Below are positions 10,885 to 20,154 of a stretch of 64,000 bases of DNA, piece after piece. The stretch covers positions 3,035,138 to 3,099,137 of the forward strand of contig NZ_JAHLMU010000001.1 in assembly GCF_018919485.1 (NCBI RefSeq), written 5' to 3'. Below the pieces are notes generated by a model, which was given only the letters and a program-made list of their open reading frames with translations, searched no databases and was not told the DNA's origin. How positions within the stretch are numbered: the first letter of the stretch is position 1; each line of letters begins with the position of its first letter. The DNA comes from Psychrobacter sp. TAE2020 (GTDB lineage Bacteria > Pseudomonadota > Gammaproteobacteria > Pseudomonadales > Moraxellaceae). The translations under genes were made by a program, and so were the position numbers.

Positions 10885-10890
10885 TAGAAT
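10885..10890 (+). promoter_or_regulatory. -10 element of the putative Rsm-like RNA promoter
   Basis: TAGAAT lies 44 nt after the GacA box and about 7 nt before the predicted start. No good -35 box is visible, as expected for a promoter that needs an activator. Confidence 0.6.
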
Positions 10891-10896
10891 ACCCTC

Positions 10897-11072
10897 ATCG
10901 ACACAAGGATAAGTAAGGATACGGTGTTGAGACGCTGGTAGCATGGATATAGAGTAGTCTATTGTGTTATAAACTAGCGTGTATGACTTAGGATGAGTCA
11001 GCAAGGATAAAATAATAACAATCTGCTAAATGAACTAAAGCCCGAACCTATTGCCCAAGGTTTGGGTTTTTT
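10897..11072 (+). ncRNA. Putative CsrA/RsmA-sequestering small RNA (RsmX/Y/Z-CsrB class)
   Basis: A non-coding stretch of about 176 nt has all parts of a Gac/Rsm RNA: a perfect GacA box and -10 upstream, and an intrinsic terminator at its end. It carries five GGA motifs at 10907, 10917, 10945, 10991 and 11005, mostly in the form AAGGAT(A). Two AAGGATA copies lie in the loop of a hairpin closed by CGACAC / GTGTTG (10899-10929). TAGGATG is the loop of a perfect 5-bp hairpin (TGACT / AGTCA, 10984-11000), the preferred CsrA site. Such RNAs bind and titrate the translational regulator CsrA/RsmA. The exact ends are estimates. No ORF with a ribosome site covers it. Confidence 0.78.
11037..11072 (+). 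terminator. Terminator of the Rsm-like RNA
   Basis: AAAGCCCGAACC pairs with GGTTTGGGTTTT through Watson-Crick and G-T pairs, followed by a T-run. Confidence 0.8.
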
Positions 11073-11124
11073 CTTGTCAGTTAATTGATGGCATTAAATA
11101 GCTTTAGGGTGATAGTTCTTAGAA

Positions 11125-11158
11125 TAAAAAAAGAGCCTATATATTAATATAGGCTCTA
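11125..11158 (-). terminator. Terminator downstream of surA
   Basis: A perfect 11-bp stem (AGAGCCTATAT / ATATAGGCTCT) with an ATTA loop. Read on the minus strand it is followed by a long T-run, about 50 bp after the surA stop. Confidence 0.85.
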
Positions 11159-11210
11159 TTCGTTAACTATCGGCAGTGTCTAGTTGTGAATGTTCAACAC
11201 GGCTTAGCTA

Positions 11211-12611
11211 TCACTCGAGCACTTGAATATAAGCACTGGCTCGTAGCTCTTGCAACCAATCTTCTTGGGCTTGTGGCGCTAGGCGCTGGTACAGAGCTTG
11301 ACGAGCCATATTACGGCGATACTCGCTACTAGCATCATACTGACGTTTGTCTGCCACTTTTAAGATATGCCAGCCAAACTGAGTCTTAAAGGGCGCAGAA
11401 TAATCATTAATGCTAGTATTCTTCATTACCGCTTCAAAGGGACCAATCATATCTTGTTCGCTAACCCATTCTAGATCACCACCGCGTCCTGCTGAGCCGG
11501 GGTCATCAGAATAAGTGGCCGCTAGTGCTGAAAAGTCAGCTCCTTGGCGCAGCTGATTATAGAGGTCATTAATTTTTTGTTCAGCGAGGGCATCAGTTTG
11601 TAATTCATCGACTTTAATTAAGATGTGACTAGTACGCCACTGGGGCACGATCATTTTATCGCTGTCTTTTTTATTAGCCAGCTTTATGATATCGATGCCT
11701 TCAGGGGTTACAAGCGGTGCACTAACTTCACCTATGCCAAGCTTAGTGATTTCACTAGATAGCTCAGTAGGTAGAGCCGCTGCTTTATGAAAGCCCATAT
11801 CGCCACCTTGTAATGGTATAGCATAGCTACCTTGAACAGCGGCAACAGCAGCATCTACATCCACATCTGGTGCTTGCAAGCGCTTACGCAGTGCTTCTGC
11901 TACTGCTAAGGCTTCAGAACGTTGTGCTGGTGATAGGCGGCTATAATCATCGATATAGGGCACACGCACGTGAATAGTTTGATATTCACTTTGATTGAGA
12001 CGTTTGGCTTCAGGTGAGGCCAAAAATGAATCAATATCCTGTTCACTAATGCGCACACGATTGCTAACTTGGCGTTGCTGTAATGCTTGAATAGCAGCAT
12101 CCTCAATCAGCTTACTACGTAGACTAGCGTAGCCACCAGCTTGTTGGGAATCCATACGTTGTTGCAGAGCGCTAAGACTATCGAGGCCTTCGGCTTCAGC
12201 AATCTTCACTAGGCGCTGATTGATAGCCGCCTCATCAGGCTTGATACCAACACGGTTAATTAACGACAGCTGTAACTCACGCAGGATTAAGGCGTTTAGT
12301 ACTTCAGATTGGAGCTGAGCAGAATTAGCTAACGGCTGACCGGCAGTTTTTGCCCGCAATTGAGTCTGAATGACTGCGTTGATTAAATCGCTCTTTAAGA
12401 TAGCATTGTCATTAACCAGCGCAATAATACCGTCAGTACTGTTACCAGCGGTAAGACGATTGCTAGTGTTTTGACTAGTGCTAGTACTGCTACTGGTTGC
12501 AGCGGTCTGGTTCTTGACGGTTGCTGCTTGAGCATTAAGACTCAAAGCAAGTCCAGCGCTCATTACTAATAAAACCGCACTACTGGTCTGACGTAAACAA
12601 AAAATTCTCAT
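11211..12611 (-). CDS. surA: Periplasmic chaperone / peptidyl-prolyl isomerase SurA
   Basis: SurA escorts unfolded outer-membrane proteins to the BAM complex. A signal peptide (ending near NAQA, about residue 30) leads into a Ser/Thr-rich linker, then the SurA N-terminal domain (GIIALVNDNAILKSDL), a degenerate first parvulin domain and a typical second one (WRTSHILIKVD, GRGGDLEWVS, FGWHILKV). An earlier frame start at 12632 has no ribosome site. The ATG at 12611 has AGGAG 4 nt upstream and gives 466 residues. It lies 248 bp downstream of lptD on the same strand, the usual lptD-surA order, with LptD itself a SurA client. Confidence 0.93.
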   Translation of the reverse strand: MRIFCLRQTSSAVLLVMSAGLALSLNAQAATVKNQTAATSSSTSTSQNTSNRLTAGNSTDGIIALVNDNAILKSDLINAVIQTQLRAKTAGQPLANSAQLQSEVLNALILRELQLSLINRVGIKPDEAAINQRLVKIAEAEGLDSLSALQQRMDSQQAGGYASLRSKLIEDAAIQALQQRQVSNRVRISEQDIDSFLASPEAKRLNQSEYQTIHVRVPYIDDYSRLSPAQRSEALAVAEALRKRLQAPDVDVDAAVAAVQGSYAIPLQGGDMGFHKAAALPTELSSEITKLGIGEVSAPLVTPEGIDIIKLANKKDSDKMIVPQWRTSHILIKVDELQTDALAEQKINDLYNQLRQGADFSALAATYSDDPGSAGRGGDLEWVSEQDMIGPFEAVMKNTSINDYSAPFKTQFGWHILKVADKRQYDASSEYRRNMARQALYQRLAPQAQEDWLQELRASAYIQVLE

Positions 12612-12858
12612 AATGCTCCTAATCACTATCATCTTATAAGATGGGAGTTGTGTGACTGTATCTATAAAGGCTGAATTAACTATCAGTGCTTAGCTAGCTA
12701 TTAAAAATATTTAGTATAACTTAGTATAACAAACGCATTTAATCGCTAAAGGTTGGCAACCCTCATAACATTAGTACTTTTTATAGACTATTAGCTCGTC
12801 AATGAGACTTTAGCTATTTTATAAGCCTATAGCTATTGAACCATCCTTTAGCGGCTTA

Positions 12859-15800
12859 TTAATCTTTCCAAGCGGTTTGTACTGGCTCAAAGCCTAACAC
12901 TTTGTCAGAGAGTAGACGCGTCAAGCGACTATTACCACTACCTAAACCATTCAATCTAATTTCAGCCATTACTGCTTGCGTAGGTTCATCTCTGACATTC
13001 AAGTCATTATAATAACGACGGCCATAAACTGCAAAACCAAAGCAGCAATCCTCGTAATCCACCCCAACTAAAGCATCTAGTATTTTATCGCGGCGATGGT
13101 CATATTGACCTTGTGCTATCACCCGCCAATTGTTATTTACAGGGAAGATAGCAGAAGCGGTAACGGCTGATAACGGCAGCTGATTAGTGTTTTCATCGCT
13201 TTGACGTTTGACATAACCGATGTTGAATAGACTGTTATTAGAAGGCTGATAGCGTAGTTCAGTAGTGATAAAGTTTAGATCGTAACTGTTGTCGAGTGCC
13301 CCACTCAAATCAACCCAGACATTGTTGTAAGGTTGCAAACTACTATTCCAAACCATTCCTGATGATGAAGTATTAAACAGCTGGTTATCTCCATCGAGGG
13401 TAACACGACCATCATCGATGTAAAACTGCTCTGCAATGCTACCATCAAAACGTGTCACACCCGTTGCATCGATGTAACGATAGTTAACTCCAGGGGTGAT
13501 AGCATGCAAATCTTGCAAGCGATCATGGCCTAAGAACCAGCTGTCGGAAAACAGTTGGTCATAGTTGACTGAGGCAATACGGGTATTAAAGTTGGGAATA
13601 TCGTTCTGATCTTTAAACGGTGAATAAGTATATTTTAAACGGGGGCTTACTAGCTGGTAGCCACCCATAGTGTTGTCAAAAGCTCCAAACGGCGAGCCTG
13701 CGCGATATAAATACAGCCCTGCATCGATACTGGCTTGAGGTACAAACACTGACTGACTGCCATTCTCTTGATCTAGCGAGTTATCGGCTAAGCTGTCTTG
13801 ATCGTAGGAGGTATATAAATGCTGCAAACTAACTTTAGGTTTGATATAGCCCCAAGATTTTTCTATCGGATAAGCGGCGCTAAGTTTATTATATACACGC
13901 AATCCACTTTTTTCCGCCTCTGAGCCATCATCGATAGATTTTTTAAAGTAGGCGGAGTCGTGAACTCCAGTAATGTCGAAACTCTTCGCCCAAGGCAAAC
14001 GATAATCCAGAGTCAACTGTGGCAAGCGTGAGTAGGGCTTATCTTTGTCTTGTAGCGCCTGACCATTATCAGTAAAGGCATCTAGAGTCTGGAAGGTTTC
14101 AACCTTAAGCTCACCATTCACATAGTCATTATAATAGTTGAGTCGTGCCCGTGTAGGTAGATTGACCGTATTGTCTGACAGTCCTAAAGTATCGAAGTCG
14201 TTCAGGTAATCTGAATCTGAGACGTAGCTGTATTTAGCATCACCGCTTAAGCGTGGAATGCTAGAGGAGGACCAGTAATGATCATAAAAAAAGCTACTGC
14301 GATCCTCGCCGTCATAGTTTTTATCATTGGGTAAGTAAGAACCGCTGAATACCCCTTCACCATAGCCTTCAGTCAGGTAGCGAAATTCACCTGATAGCAT
14401 AGGATTACGGTTGGTATAAATATGAGTATTAATAGTGGCATCATAATTAGGAGCTAGATTGAGATAATAAGGAATATCAATCTCAAGACCGTTCTCACTA
14501 CCGATACTAGCGCTAGGAAGCAAGAAGCCACTACTGCGACGACTGTCGATAGGGAAGTTAAAATAAGGCAGATAAAATACTGGAATATCAGCTATGCGGA
14601 AGGTGGTGTCATAAGCCTTACCACGTCCAGTATCAGTATCTAAATCAATGCTCTTAGCTTCCAGCTGCCACTTACGATCAGTAGGCGGACAAGTACTGAA
14701 CATTACATTGTCCAGCTCATATTGACTATCGTTAGGACGATTAAGACGCTCAGCATAACCGTGCGCTTGTAGAGGTACACTAGCAAATGCAACCCCGTAA
14801 GCTGTCGATTGTCCCGATTCTGTATTATAAGCTAAGCTATCGGCTACCCCAATTAGGCCACCATCAGAAGCTTTTTCGGTAAGCGTAGGTTGGCTATTGC
14901 GGTTAGCAAAGATATTTCGCCCACTATTGCTGCCAACACTGTTATTACTATTACTATTGTTGCTGGTCGCTTTATTGGTGAACAACACTTTGCCTTGAGC
15001 TGCAGCTACACCGGTAGTCAAGTCTAGTACTACTTTGTCGGCCTCAATATGCTGCATCCCTTGGTCAATGATCACATTCCCTGAAAGCTCAGCATAATCA
15101 ATATTGTCATAATAGCCGTAATCAGCTTCTGCAAATAGCGCAGACTTACCATCAGAAGCCGTATTGGAATTGGCATTCGGCGCAAAGTTATCTTGATTAT
15201 TGTTTAAATTACCATTAGCTTCATTAACCGCGCGTTGGTAGTTTGGGTTGTTAGTAGGATAGACCCATTGGCCTTCGCAACGTTGCGCACTATCTACCGA
15301 GTTGGGAAGTAGCTTTAGGTCAGAACCTAATGGGCGTAACGTTTCACTATTTGACTGGATATTGGTAGTAGGCTTATTTAAGCCCTTATCGAACTTCGAA
15401 TCTGGAGTTAATTCATAGAACTCTGCTAAACGCACTAAGCTCTCTTGAACACTTTCATCTTTTACATTGAGACGGCTGCTAGTGGTAGTCGACGATTTAC
15501 TTGCAGCAGTAGTCGGTGCTTTAGGGGTAGAAGAGCGCTTCGCTTGCTCAGCTATATCGTTAGTATTAACATTAGCTTCGCTAGTGTCCTCTGTAATAGC
15601 TGTCACTGCTATATTGTTTTCAGCGCTCAATTCTTCAGCAGCGTTTAGCTCTTCAGTAGCAAGCGCCACAGTATTAGCATTGCTTTGATTATAGGATTGA
15701 TCAAAGTAGCTGTTATCCGTGTATGAACGGTTAGCATTAGAGTCTTTTTGCAAGTTAGTACTGGCAATAGTAGGACTATCCGCCACTAAAGCTGCCGCTA

Positions 15801-15915
15801 TTTGCGGATTTGCAGCTGCTAACTCAGCTGCGCTTACGCTCAACCCAGTCAAACTTAAGGCGCCAAATAAAATCAGACGAATGCTTTGGTAAAGCGGAGA
15901 ATATAACAAGGGCAC
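12859..15915 (-). CDS. lptD: LPS-assembly protein LptD
   Basis: LptD is the outer-membrane barrel that, with LptE, places LPS in the outer leaflet. A signal peptide (ending SVSAAE, about residue 30) is followed by about 170 low-complexity Ser/Thr/Asn-rich residues not found in E. coli LptD, then the periplasmic LptA-like jellyroll and the beta-barrel. Four conserved cysteines are present in the pattern needed for the two disulfides: RCEGQWVY (about 212), TCPPTDRKW (about 408) and the adjacent pair DCCFGF (about 956). The length of 1018 residues is long for the family. The start is uncertain: GTG at 15915, or TTG six bases later, which is better spaced from AGGTG. Confidence 0.94.
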   Translation of the reverse strand: MPLLYSPLYQSIRLILFGALSLTGLSVSAAELAAANPQIAAALVADSPTIASTNLQKDSNANRSYTDNSYFDQSYNQSNANTVALATEELNAAEELSAENNIAVTAITEDTSEANVNTNDIAEQAKRSSTPKAPTTAASKSSTTTSSRLNVKDESVQESLVRLAEFYELTPDSKFDKGLNKPTTNIQSNSETLRPLGSDLKLLPNSVDSAQRCEGQWVYPTNNPNYQRAVNEANGNLNNNQDNFAPNANSNTASDGKSALFAEADYGYYDNIDYAELSGNVIIDQGMQHIEADKVVLDLTTGVAAAQGKVLFTNKATSNNSNSNNSVGSNSGRNIFANRNSQPTLTEKASDGGLIGVADSLAYNTESGQSTAYGVAFASVPLQAHGYAERLNRPNDSQYELDNVMFSTCPPTDRKWQLEAKSIDLDTDTGRGKAYDTTFRIADIPVFYLPYFNFPIDSRRSSGFLLPSASIGSENGLEIDIPYYLNLAPNYDATINTHIYTNRNPMLSGEFRYLTEGYGEGVFSGSYLPNDKNYDGEDRSSFFYDHYWSSSSIPRLSGDAKYSYVSDSDYLNDFDTLGLSDNTVNLPTRARLNYYNDYVNGELKVETFQTLDAFTDNGQALQDKDKPYSRLPQLTLDYRLPWAKSFDITGVHDSAYFKKSIDDGSEAEKSGLRVYNKLSAAYPIEKSWGYIKPKVSLQHLYTSYDQDSLADNSLDQENGSQSVFVPQASIDAGLYLYRAGSPFGAFDNTMGGYQLVSPRLKYTYSPFKDQNDIPNFNTRIASVNYDQLFSDSWFLGHDRLQDLHAITPGVNYRYIDATGVTRFDGSIAEQFYIDDGRVTLDGDNQLFNTSSSGMVWNSSLQPYNNVWVDLSGALDNSYDLNFITTELRYQPSNNSLFNIGYVKRQSDENTNQLPLSAVTASAIFPVNNNWRVIAQGQYDHRRDKILDALVGVDYEDCCFGFAVYGRRYYNDLNVRDEPTQAVMAEIRLNGLGSGNSRLTRLLSDKVLGFEPVQTAWKD

Positions 15916-16048
15916 ACCTATGATTACAAAGTCTAATGGATGACGACTTACTTTTACTGTTTATTAGCCGCAAGTACTGTTTATTAACCACAAATTTAAC
16001 AAGCTTTAACGGTTATTTGCGCTCCAACAACGGCTATATGCTATCTAT

Positions 16049-16070
16049 ACTGTTTGCAATAGCAAACAGT
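16049..16070. promoter_or_regulatory. Perfect 9-bp inverted repeat between lptD and amgK
   Basis: ACTGTTTGC-AATA-GCAAACAGT, a complete dyad with a 4-nt centre and no T-run after it, so an operator-like site is more likely than a terminator. It sits in the 482-bp region between the divergent lptD and amgK genes, about 135 bp before lptD and 330 bp before amgK. The rest of this region is AT-rich and I recognise nothing else in it. Confidence 0.4.
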
Positions 16071-16397
16071 GTTAGTCTATATTGATATAGTCCTCTATTT
16101 GAGGATTATATAGTTAATGAGCCAATATTGAATCAAATAATTAACCGGCAGCTATTTAACGATTAGCCAATATATGATTATTGACGACTTATGATAGTCA
16201 AAAAAAATCAAATCAGCTACACTATTCATCAATTTTTATAACTGAAATTTTATAATTGATATTATTAGCAAGCATTACTGACTAAGCTTTTAATTTTACA
16301 CCTTTATTATCAAGGCCAAATTAAACCATTAACTATTTTTAGATAGTTTGCCATTTTAGCAAGTATTTGCCTGATTTATCACTATATTTAACCGGCG

Positions 16398-17552
16398 ATG
16401 TTCTTTATGACTAATATACCCCTTAGTATTGATACTACCCCTAGTGCAGCGGCGCTTTCCTCTAGTAAAAGTGTGGACTGTACAGACGATAATCGCTTAC
16501 AGCAGTTACAGCTTTGGCTACAACAAGTATTTGGCAGCCAATCTTTCACTTTAGTCAGCTTGCCTGGGGATGCCAGCGCTCGTCAATACCATCGTCTGCA
16601 ATTACTCGATGTTGGTCAGCAACCGCCAGAGCATTATATGGTTATGGATTCGGCTGATGAACAAGACGCCATGCAGCAGTTCATTGCCGTCGCTAAGCTA
16701 ATGAGTCCAGCAGTAAATGTACCCAAGCTTATTGCTCAAGACTTAGCACAAGGTTTTTTAGTATTACAAGATTTTGGCTCGACAGAGTTTGCCCATCTGC
16801 TGACGGATGCTAGGGCCGAGCAAATCGATGAGTACTATCAGTTGGCTATGCAAACCTTAATAGAGTTACAACAGGTGCCCGTAGAGGTCGCTAAAAATCA
16901 ATATCAATTGCCAGATTATGATACCGCACTGCTAGATCGTGAAATGGACTTGTTCAGTGACTGGTTTATACCTTATATTGGGATTACGCTGGACAAAGCG
17001 CTGTGGGATACTTTAAAGCTGGCTTTGATCAAAGATATTTTGGTACAGCCGCAAGTGATCGTTCATCGTGATTATCACAGTCGCAATCTAATGCAAGATC
17101 AGGCAGACCCTGCTAAGTTAGGTATTATCGACTTTCAGGATGCGGTAGTAGGTGCTTATAGCTATGACTTAGTGTCACTAGTGCGCGACGCTTATGTTGA
17201 ATGGCCAGAGACTCAAATAACCCAATGGATCCACGACTTTTGGCAGCGCCAGCAGCAAGCGCAATTAGTTACTACGTCTAGTGCTAAACAATTTGAAAAT
17301 GACGTGAATGTTATGGGGGTTCAGCGCCATCTAAAAGTGCTGGGGATTTTTATTCGTCTATATGAGCGTGATGGTAAGAGCCGTTACTTAGCTGATATCC
17401 CAAAAGTGATGACTGATCTAATATTCGAGCTTGAATGGCTGGGTGCTCATGGTACAGATGACAGCAAACGCGCGGTATTGCCATTTAATACTTGGTTAAT
17501 AGATAGCGTTCTGCCCGCTTATCAAAGTAGGTTTGCTCAGCAATATATCTAA
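16398..17552 (+). CDS. amgK: N-acetylmuramate/N-acetylglucosamine kinase AmgK (aminoglycoside phosphotransferase fold)
   Basis: AmgK phosphorylates the anomeric carbon of MurNAc and GlcNAc in the cell-wall recycling route found in Pseudomonas and relatives. The APH-type kinase motifs are visible: the nucleotide-loop text LPGDASARQYHRL, the catalytic HRDYHSRNLM (His about 223) and the metal-binding IIDFQDAVVGAYSYDLVSL. The protein is 384 residues with a Ser-rich N-terminal extension. MurU follows 23 bp later, the standard pair, giving MurNAc to MurNAc-1-P to UDP-MurNAc and bypassing de novo synthesis and its fosfomycin-sensitive step. The start could be ATG 16398 or ATG 16407; neither has a strong ribosome site. 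Confidence 0.9.
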   Translation: MFFMTNIPLSIDTTPSAAALSSSKSVDCTDDNRLQQLQLWLQQVFGSQSFTLVSLPGDASARQYHRLQLLDVGQQPPEHYMVMDSADEQDAMQQFIAVAKLMSPAVNVPKLIAQDLAQGFLVLQDFGSTEFAHLLTDARAEQIDEYYQLAMQTLIELQQVPVEVAKNQYQLPDYDTALLDREMDLFSDWFIPYIGITLDKALWDTLKLALIKDILVQPQVIVHRDYHSRNLMQDQADPAKLGIIDFQDAVVGAYSYDLVSLVRDAYVEWPETQITQWIHDFWQRQQQAQLVTTSSAKQFENDVNVMGVQRHLKVLGIFIRLYERDGKSRYLADIPKVMTDLIFELEWLGAHGTDDSKRAVLPFNTWLIDSVLPAYQSRFAQQYI

Positions 17553-17575
17553 TTTCACAAAAATAAGGAGCGCTT

Positions 17576-18304
17576 ATGTCGGTAATAAAGCAAGCAATGA
17601 TTTTGGCAGCTGGTAAAGGTACACGCTTACGGCCACTGACTCTGGAGACCCCAAAACCTTTAGTTGAGGTAGGGGGGCAGCCGCTAATAGTTTGGCACAT
17701 CAAAGCATTGCAAGCGGCAGGTATTACCGACATCACTATTAATGCTTCTTGGCTTGCTGATAAGCTAATGGCCACGCTAGGCGATGGCGCGCAGTATGGC
17801 GTTAATCTGCAGTGGTCAGTCGAGGAAGATGAACCGCTTGAAACTGCTGGTGGTATATTCCAGGCACTACAAACGGGAAAATTGCAAAATGCCCCCTTTG
17901 TCTTAGTTAATTCTGATGTATGGACAACCTATGATTTTTCGCAGCTGGTCGACTATACTTTAGGGCCTGATCAACAGGCTCATCTACTATTGATTGATAA
18001 TCCTGAGCATAATGATGACGGTGATTTTGCTATCAATAATGGTTTAGCCAGCGAGCAGGCAGTGGCTGGTGCTGATAAATATACTTTTGCTGGCATTAGC
18101 GTGCTGTCACCACGGCTACTCGATGGGCTAGTGACTGGTCAAGCTGCAGCGCTGGCACCTTTGCTACGCAGAGCTATGATCAAGTTTCAAGTCACGGCTG
18201 AAGTTATTCCTGATAACTGGATAGATGTCGGTACAGCGGCACGTCTAGAGCAGATTAACACTTTTATTGACACTAAAGGCGTAGGTGCTCATCGCGGCGC
18301 TTAA
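17576..18304 (+). CDS. murU: N-acetylmuramate alpha-1-phosphate uridylyltransferase MurU
   Basis: MurU uses UTP to convert MurNAc-1-phosphate into UDP-MurNAc. The sugar-nucleotide transferase signatures are clear: MILAAGKGTRLRPLT (residues 8-22) for nucleotide and phosphate binding, ETPKPLVEVGGQPL, the metal-binding VNSDV, and the C-terminal WIDVGTAARLE. Its 242 residues match the family. The ATG is preceded by AAGGAGCGCTT. It is co-transcribed with amgK. Its own terminator seems to be damaged (see 18404-18433). Confidence 0.92.
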   Translation: MSVIKQAMILAAGKGTRLRPLTLETPKPLVEVGGQPLIVWHIKALQAAGITDITINASWLADKLMATLGDGAQYGVNLQWSVEEDEPLETAGGIFQALQTGKLQNAPFVLVNSDVWTTYDFSQLVDYTLGPDQQAHLLLIDNPEHNDDGDFAINNGLASEQAVAGADKYTFAGISVLSPRLLDGLVTGQAAALAPLLRRAMIKFQVTAEVIPDNWIDVGTAARLEQINTFIDTKGVGAHRGA

Positions 18305-18403
18305 TGGGATCATAGTGAGCCAATAAGTTTGATAACCAGAATGTTTTATAACTATGTAATAATTACCTAACAGCTAGTTTATAGTTAGCCACTAATTAAT
18401 GAA

Positions 18404-18433
18404 TAAAAAAAAGCAGCGCTGATCCTAGGATCA
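18404..18433. terminator. Half of a disrupted terminator after murU
   Basis: The sequence AAAAAAAAGCAGCGCTGATCC-TA-GGATCA looks like the 5' arm and loop of the A-stem-loop-T terminators seen elsewhere in this window. The matching 3' arm would continue GCGCTGCTTTTT, but the sequence switches abruptly to AT-rich DNA after GGATCA. Only the inner 14-bp palindrome (18420-18433) remains paired. I infer that foreign or rearranged DNA joins here. Confidence 0.5.
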
Positions 18434-20125
18434 ACTTATAGTTATAGAGCAACCTATAATGAAATTTGGGATTGGTTTGATTTCTTGCTAAGCAAATTGT
18501 ATTTTTTAGATATTGACTACACTGATGAATGCCGTAGAATTTTCTCAAGTAATTTAGAAAGAATAATTTTTATTAGTAGAAGAACAGATGAAGCAGTAAA
18601 ATATTTAAAATTACTTCATGATAGGAGACCGTTCATATTAGGATTATTAGAAGTTAAAAAAATTATAAAAAATCGTAGTTACCAGTTAAAAGATTTTTCG
18701 AACATTTTAAGAGAACTAAAAGAGGTTGAACACTGGCTAGAACCAAATAAAAACCAAATAAAACTTCTCTTAGAAACTCATATTCTATCAAGTGATCCAT
18801 TTGAATATAGAAGTAGACGTTATGAGAATGAAGAGTATGGTCTGACTATAGAAGGTTTTAATGACTATGAGGATTTCATAGAGTATATTTCAGAAAATTT
18901 GGATACAAAAGTTATTAAAGAAACCTTAAAAGAGCTACTCACCTCTCAGAATGAAAATTTACATCAGATAGGACGTTCTATAATCAATATTTACAAGGAA
19001 AACAATGATTTTATTGCTGATTTGAAAAACGTAGCAAGTTATATGGATAGTACTGAGGAATTACCAAATACTAGGTTTCTTTTTAGCGTCTTAGAGAATC
19101 TAATAAAAACAGATTGGATTAGTTACACTAATTTAGTGAATTTTTTAATATCAGAAAAGATGTTTTCAAATATAACACCACAATTAATAATAAGTGTAAG
19201 TACAAATAAGAAGCATTTCAACTTCCTATTTAGAAATATTATTCAGTTTCCTTATCTAGATTTCTCTAGTTTAGGTAGAAGTTTAGCTTTCAAAAAGCTA
19301 TGTCAAGATATATCGCCTAAATTGTTTGAGTTTACCTTAGATAAGCTGATTAGCTTGAATCAAGATAATATAGTACTTGATGCATTATTGTTCGATAGTA
19401 GGCAAAATAAGGTAATTGCTTATAAATATATTGATAAAATTTTAGAGCTTTTACCTAATGCGTTAGATTCTAAGAAATACTATGATTATAAATTTGCACT
19501 ACGGTTCCTTCTATCCTATTCTGAAGTTACACGATCAAGTATTTTCGCAATGGTTGAAGAAGCTATAAGAAATATAGACTATTTTATAAGCTTAGGTAGC
19601 AGTCAAGTTGGAAGGGTCATAGAAGATCTAGTTGAAATTAGTACTATAGAATCGTTAGATTTTATCTATGGCAATAACTTGTTTAAATACGTTCTTAGCA
19701 TTAGAGAGCTTGAAGATATTTTTTTCAAAGCTAACGAAGCTGAAGTGTTGACTTGGATAGGCGATGACCAAGATAAAATAAATTTTTGGTTTACTAATTC
19801 AAAATTTTATCAATACAACGAAGATGGTATCGAATGGCTAGAAATTTTACATAAGTTACTATCAGAGAGTAATAACCCTAACGTTCATTTGTCATATGCA
19901 ATCGCCCATCTTTTTGAAATGTTTAGTCACGGTGGTAGATTTTCAGAAGCATTAAGTAAAAGGTTACCTTTTTTTGACAGTCTGAAACAATATCTCAAAA
20001 ATCATAATCATGATAATCTCATTCCAGTGGTTGAGCAGAAAAAAGTAGAGTTTCAAAAGTACATTGAACTGGCGCAAGAAGAGGAAGCTAAAGAATCAAG
20101 AGAGCAGCAGGGTTTTGATTGGTGA
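18434..20125 (+). pseudogene. 5'-truncated AT-rich gene encoding a helical protein of unknown function
   Basis: An open frame of about 560 codons is much richer in A and T than its neighbours and rich in Lys, Asn, Ile and Phe. It has no convincing start: the frame is open back into the terminator remnant (stop at 18404), the first usable codon is a TTG at 18485 without a ribosome site, and protein-like sequence (TYNEIWDWFDFLLSKLYFLD) already precedes it. The most likely reading is the C-terminal part of a longer gene. The product looks wholly alpha-helical (repeated Leu/Ile-rich helices like an alpha-solenoid) and ends in a Glu/Lys helix and GFDW. I recognise no domain. It may be the sensor or scaffold half of a defence-type protein, but that is speculation. 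A TTG-started intact gene of 546 residues is the alternative. Confidence 0.6.
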
Positions 20126-20154
20126 GTATTATGACCAAAATCTGCTTTGTCCAA

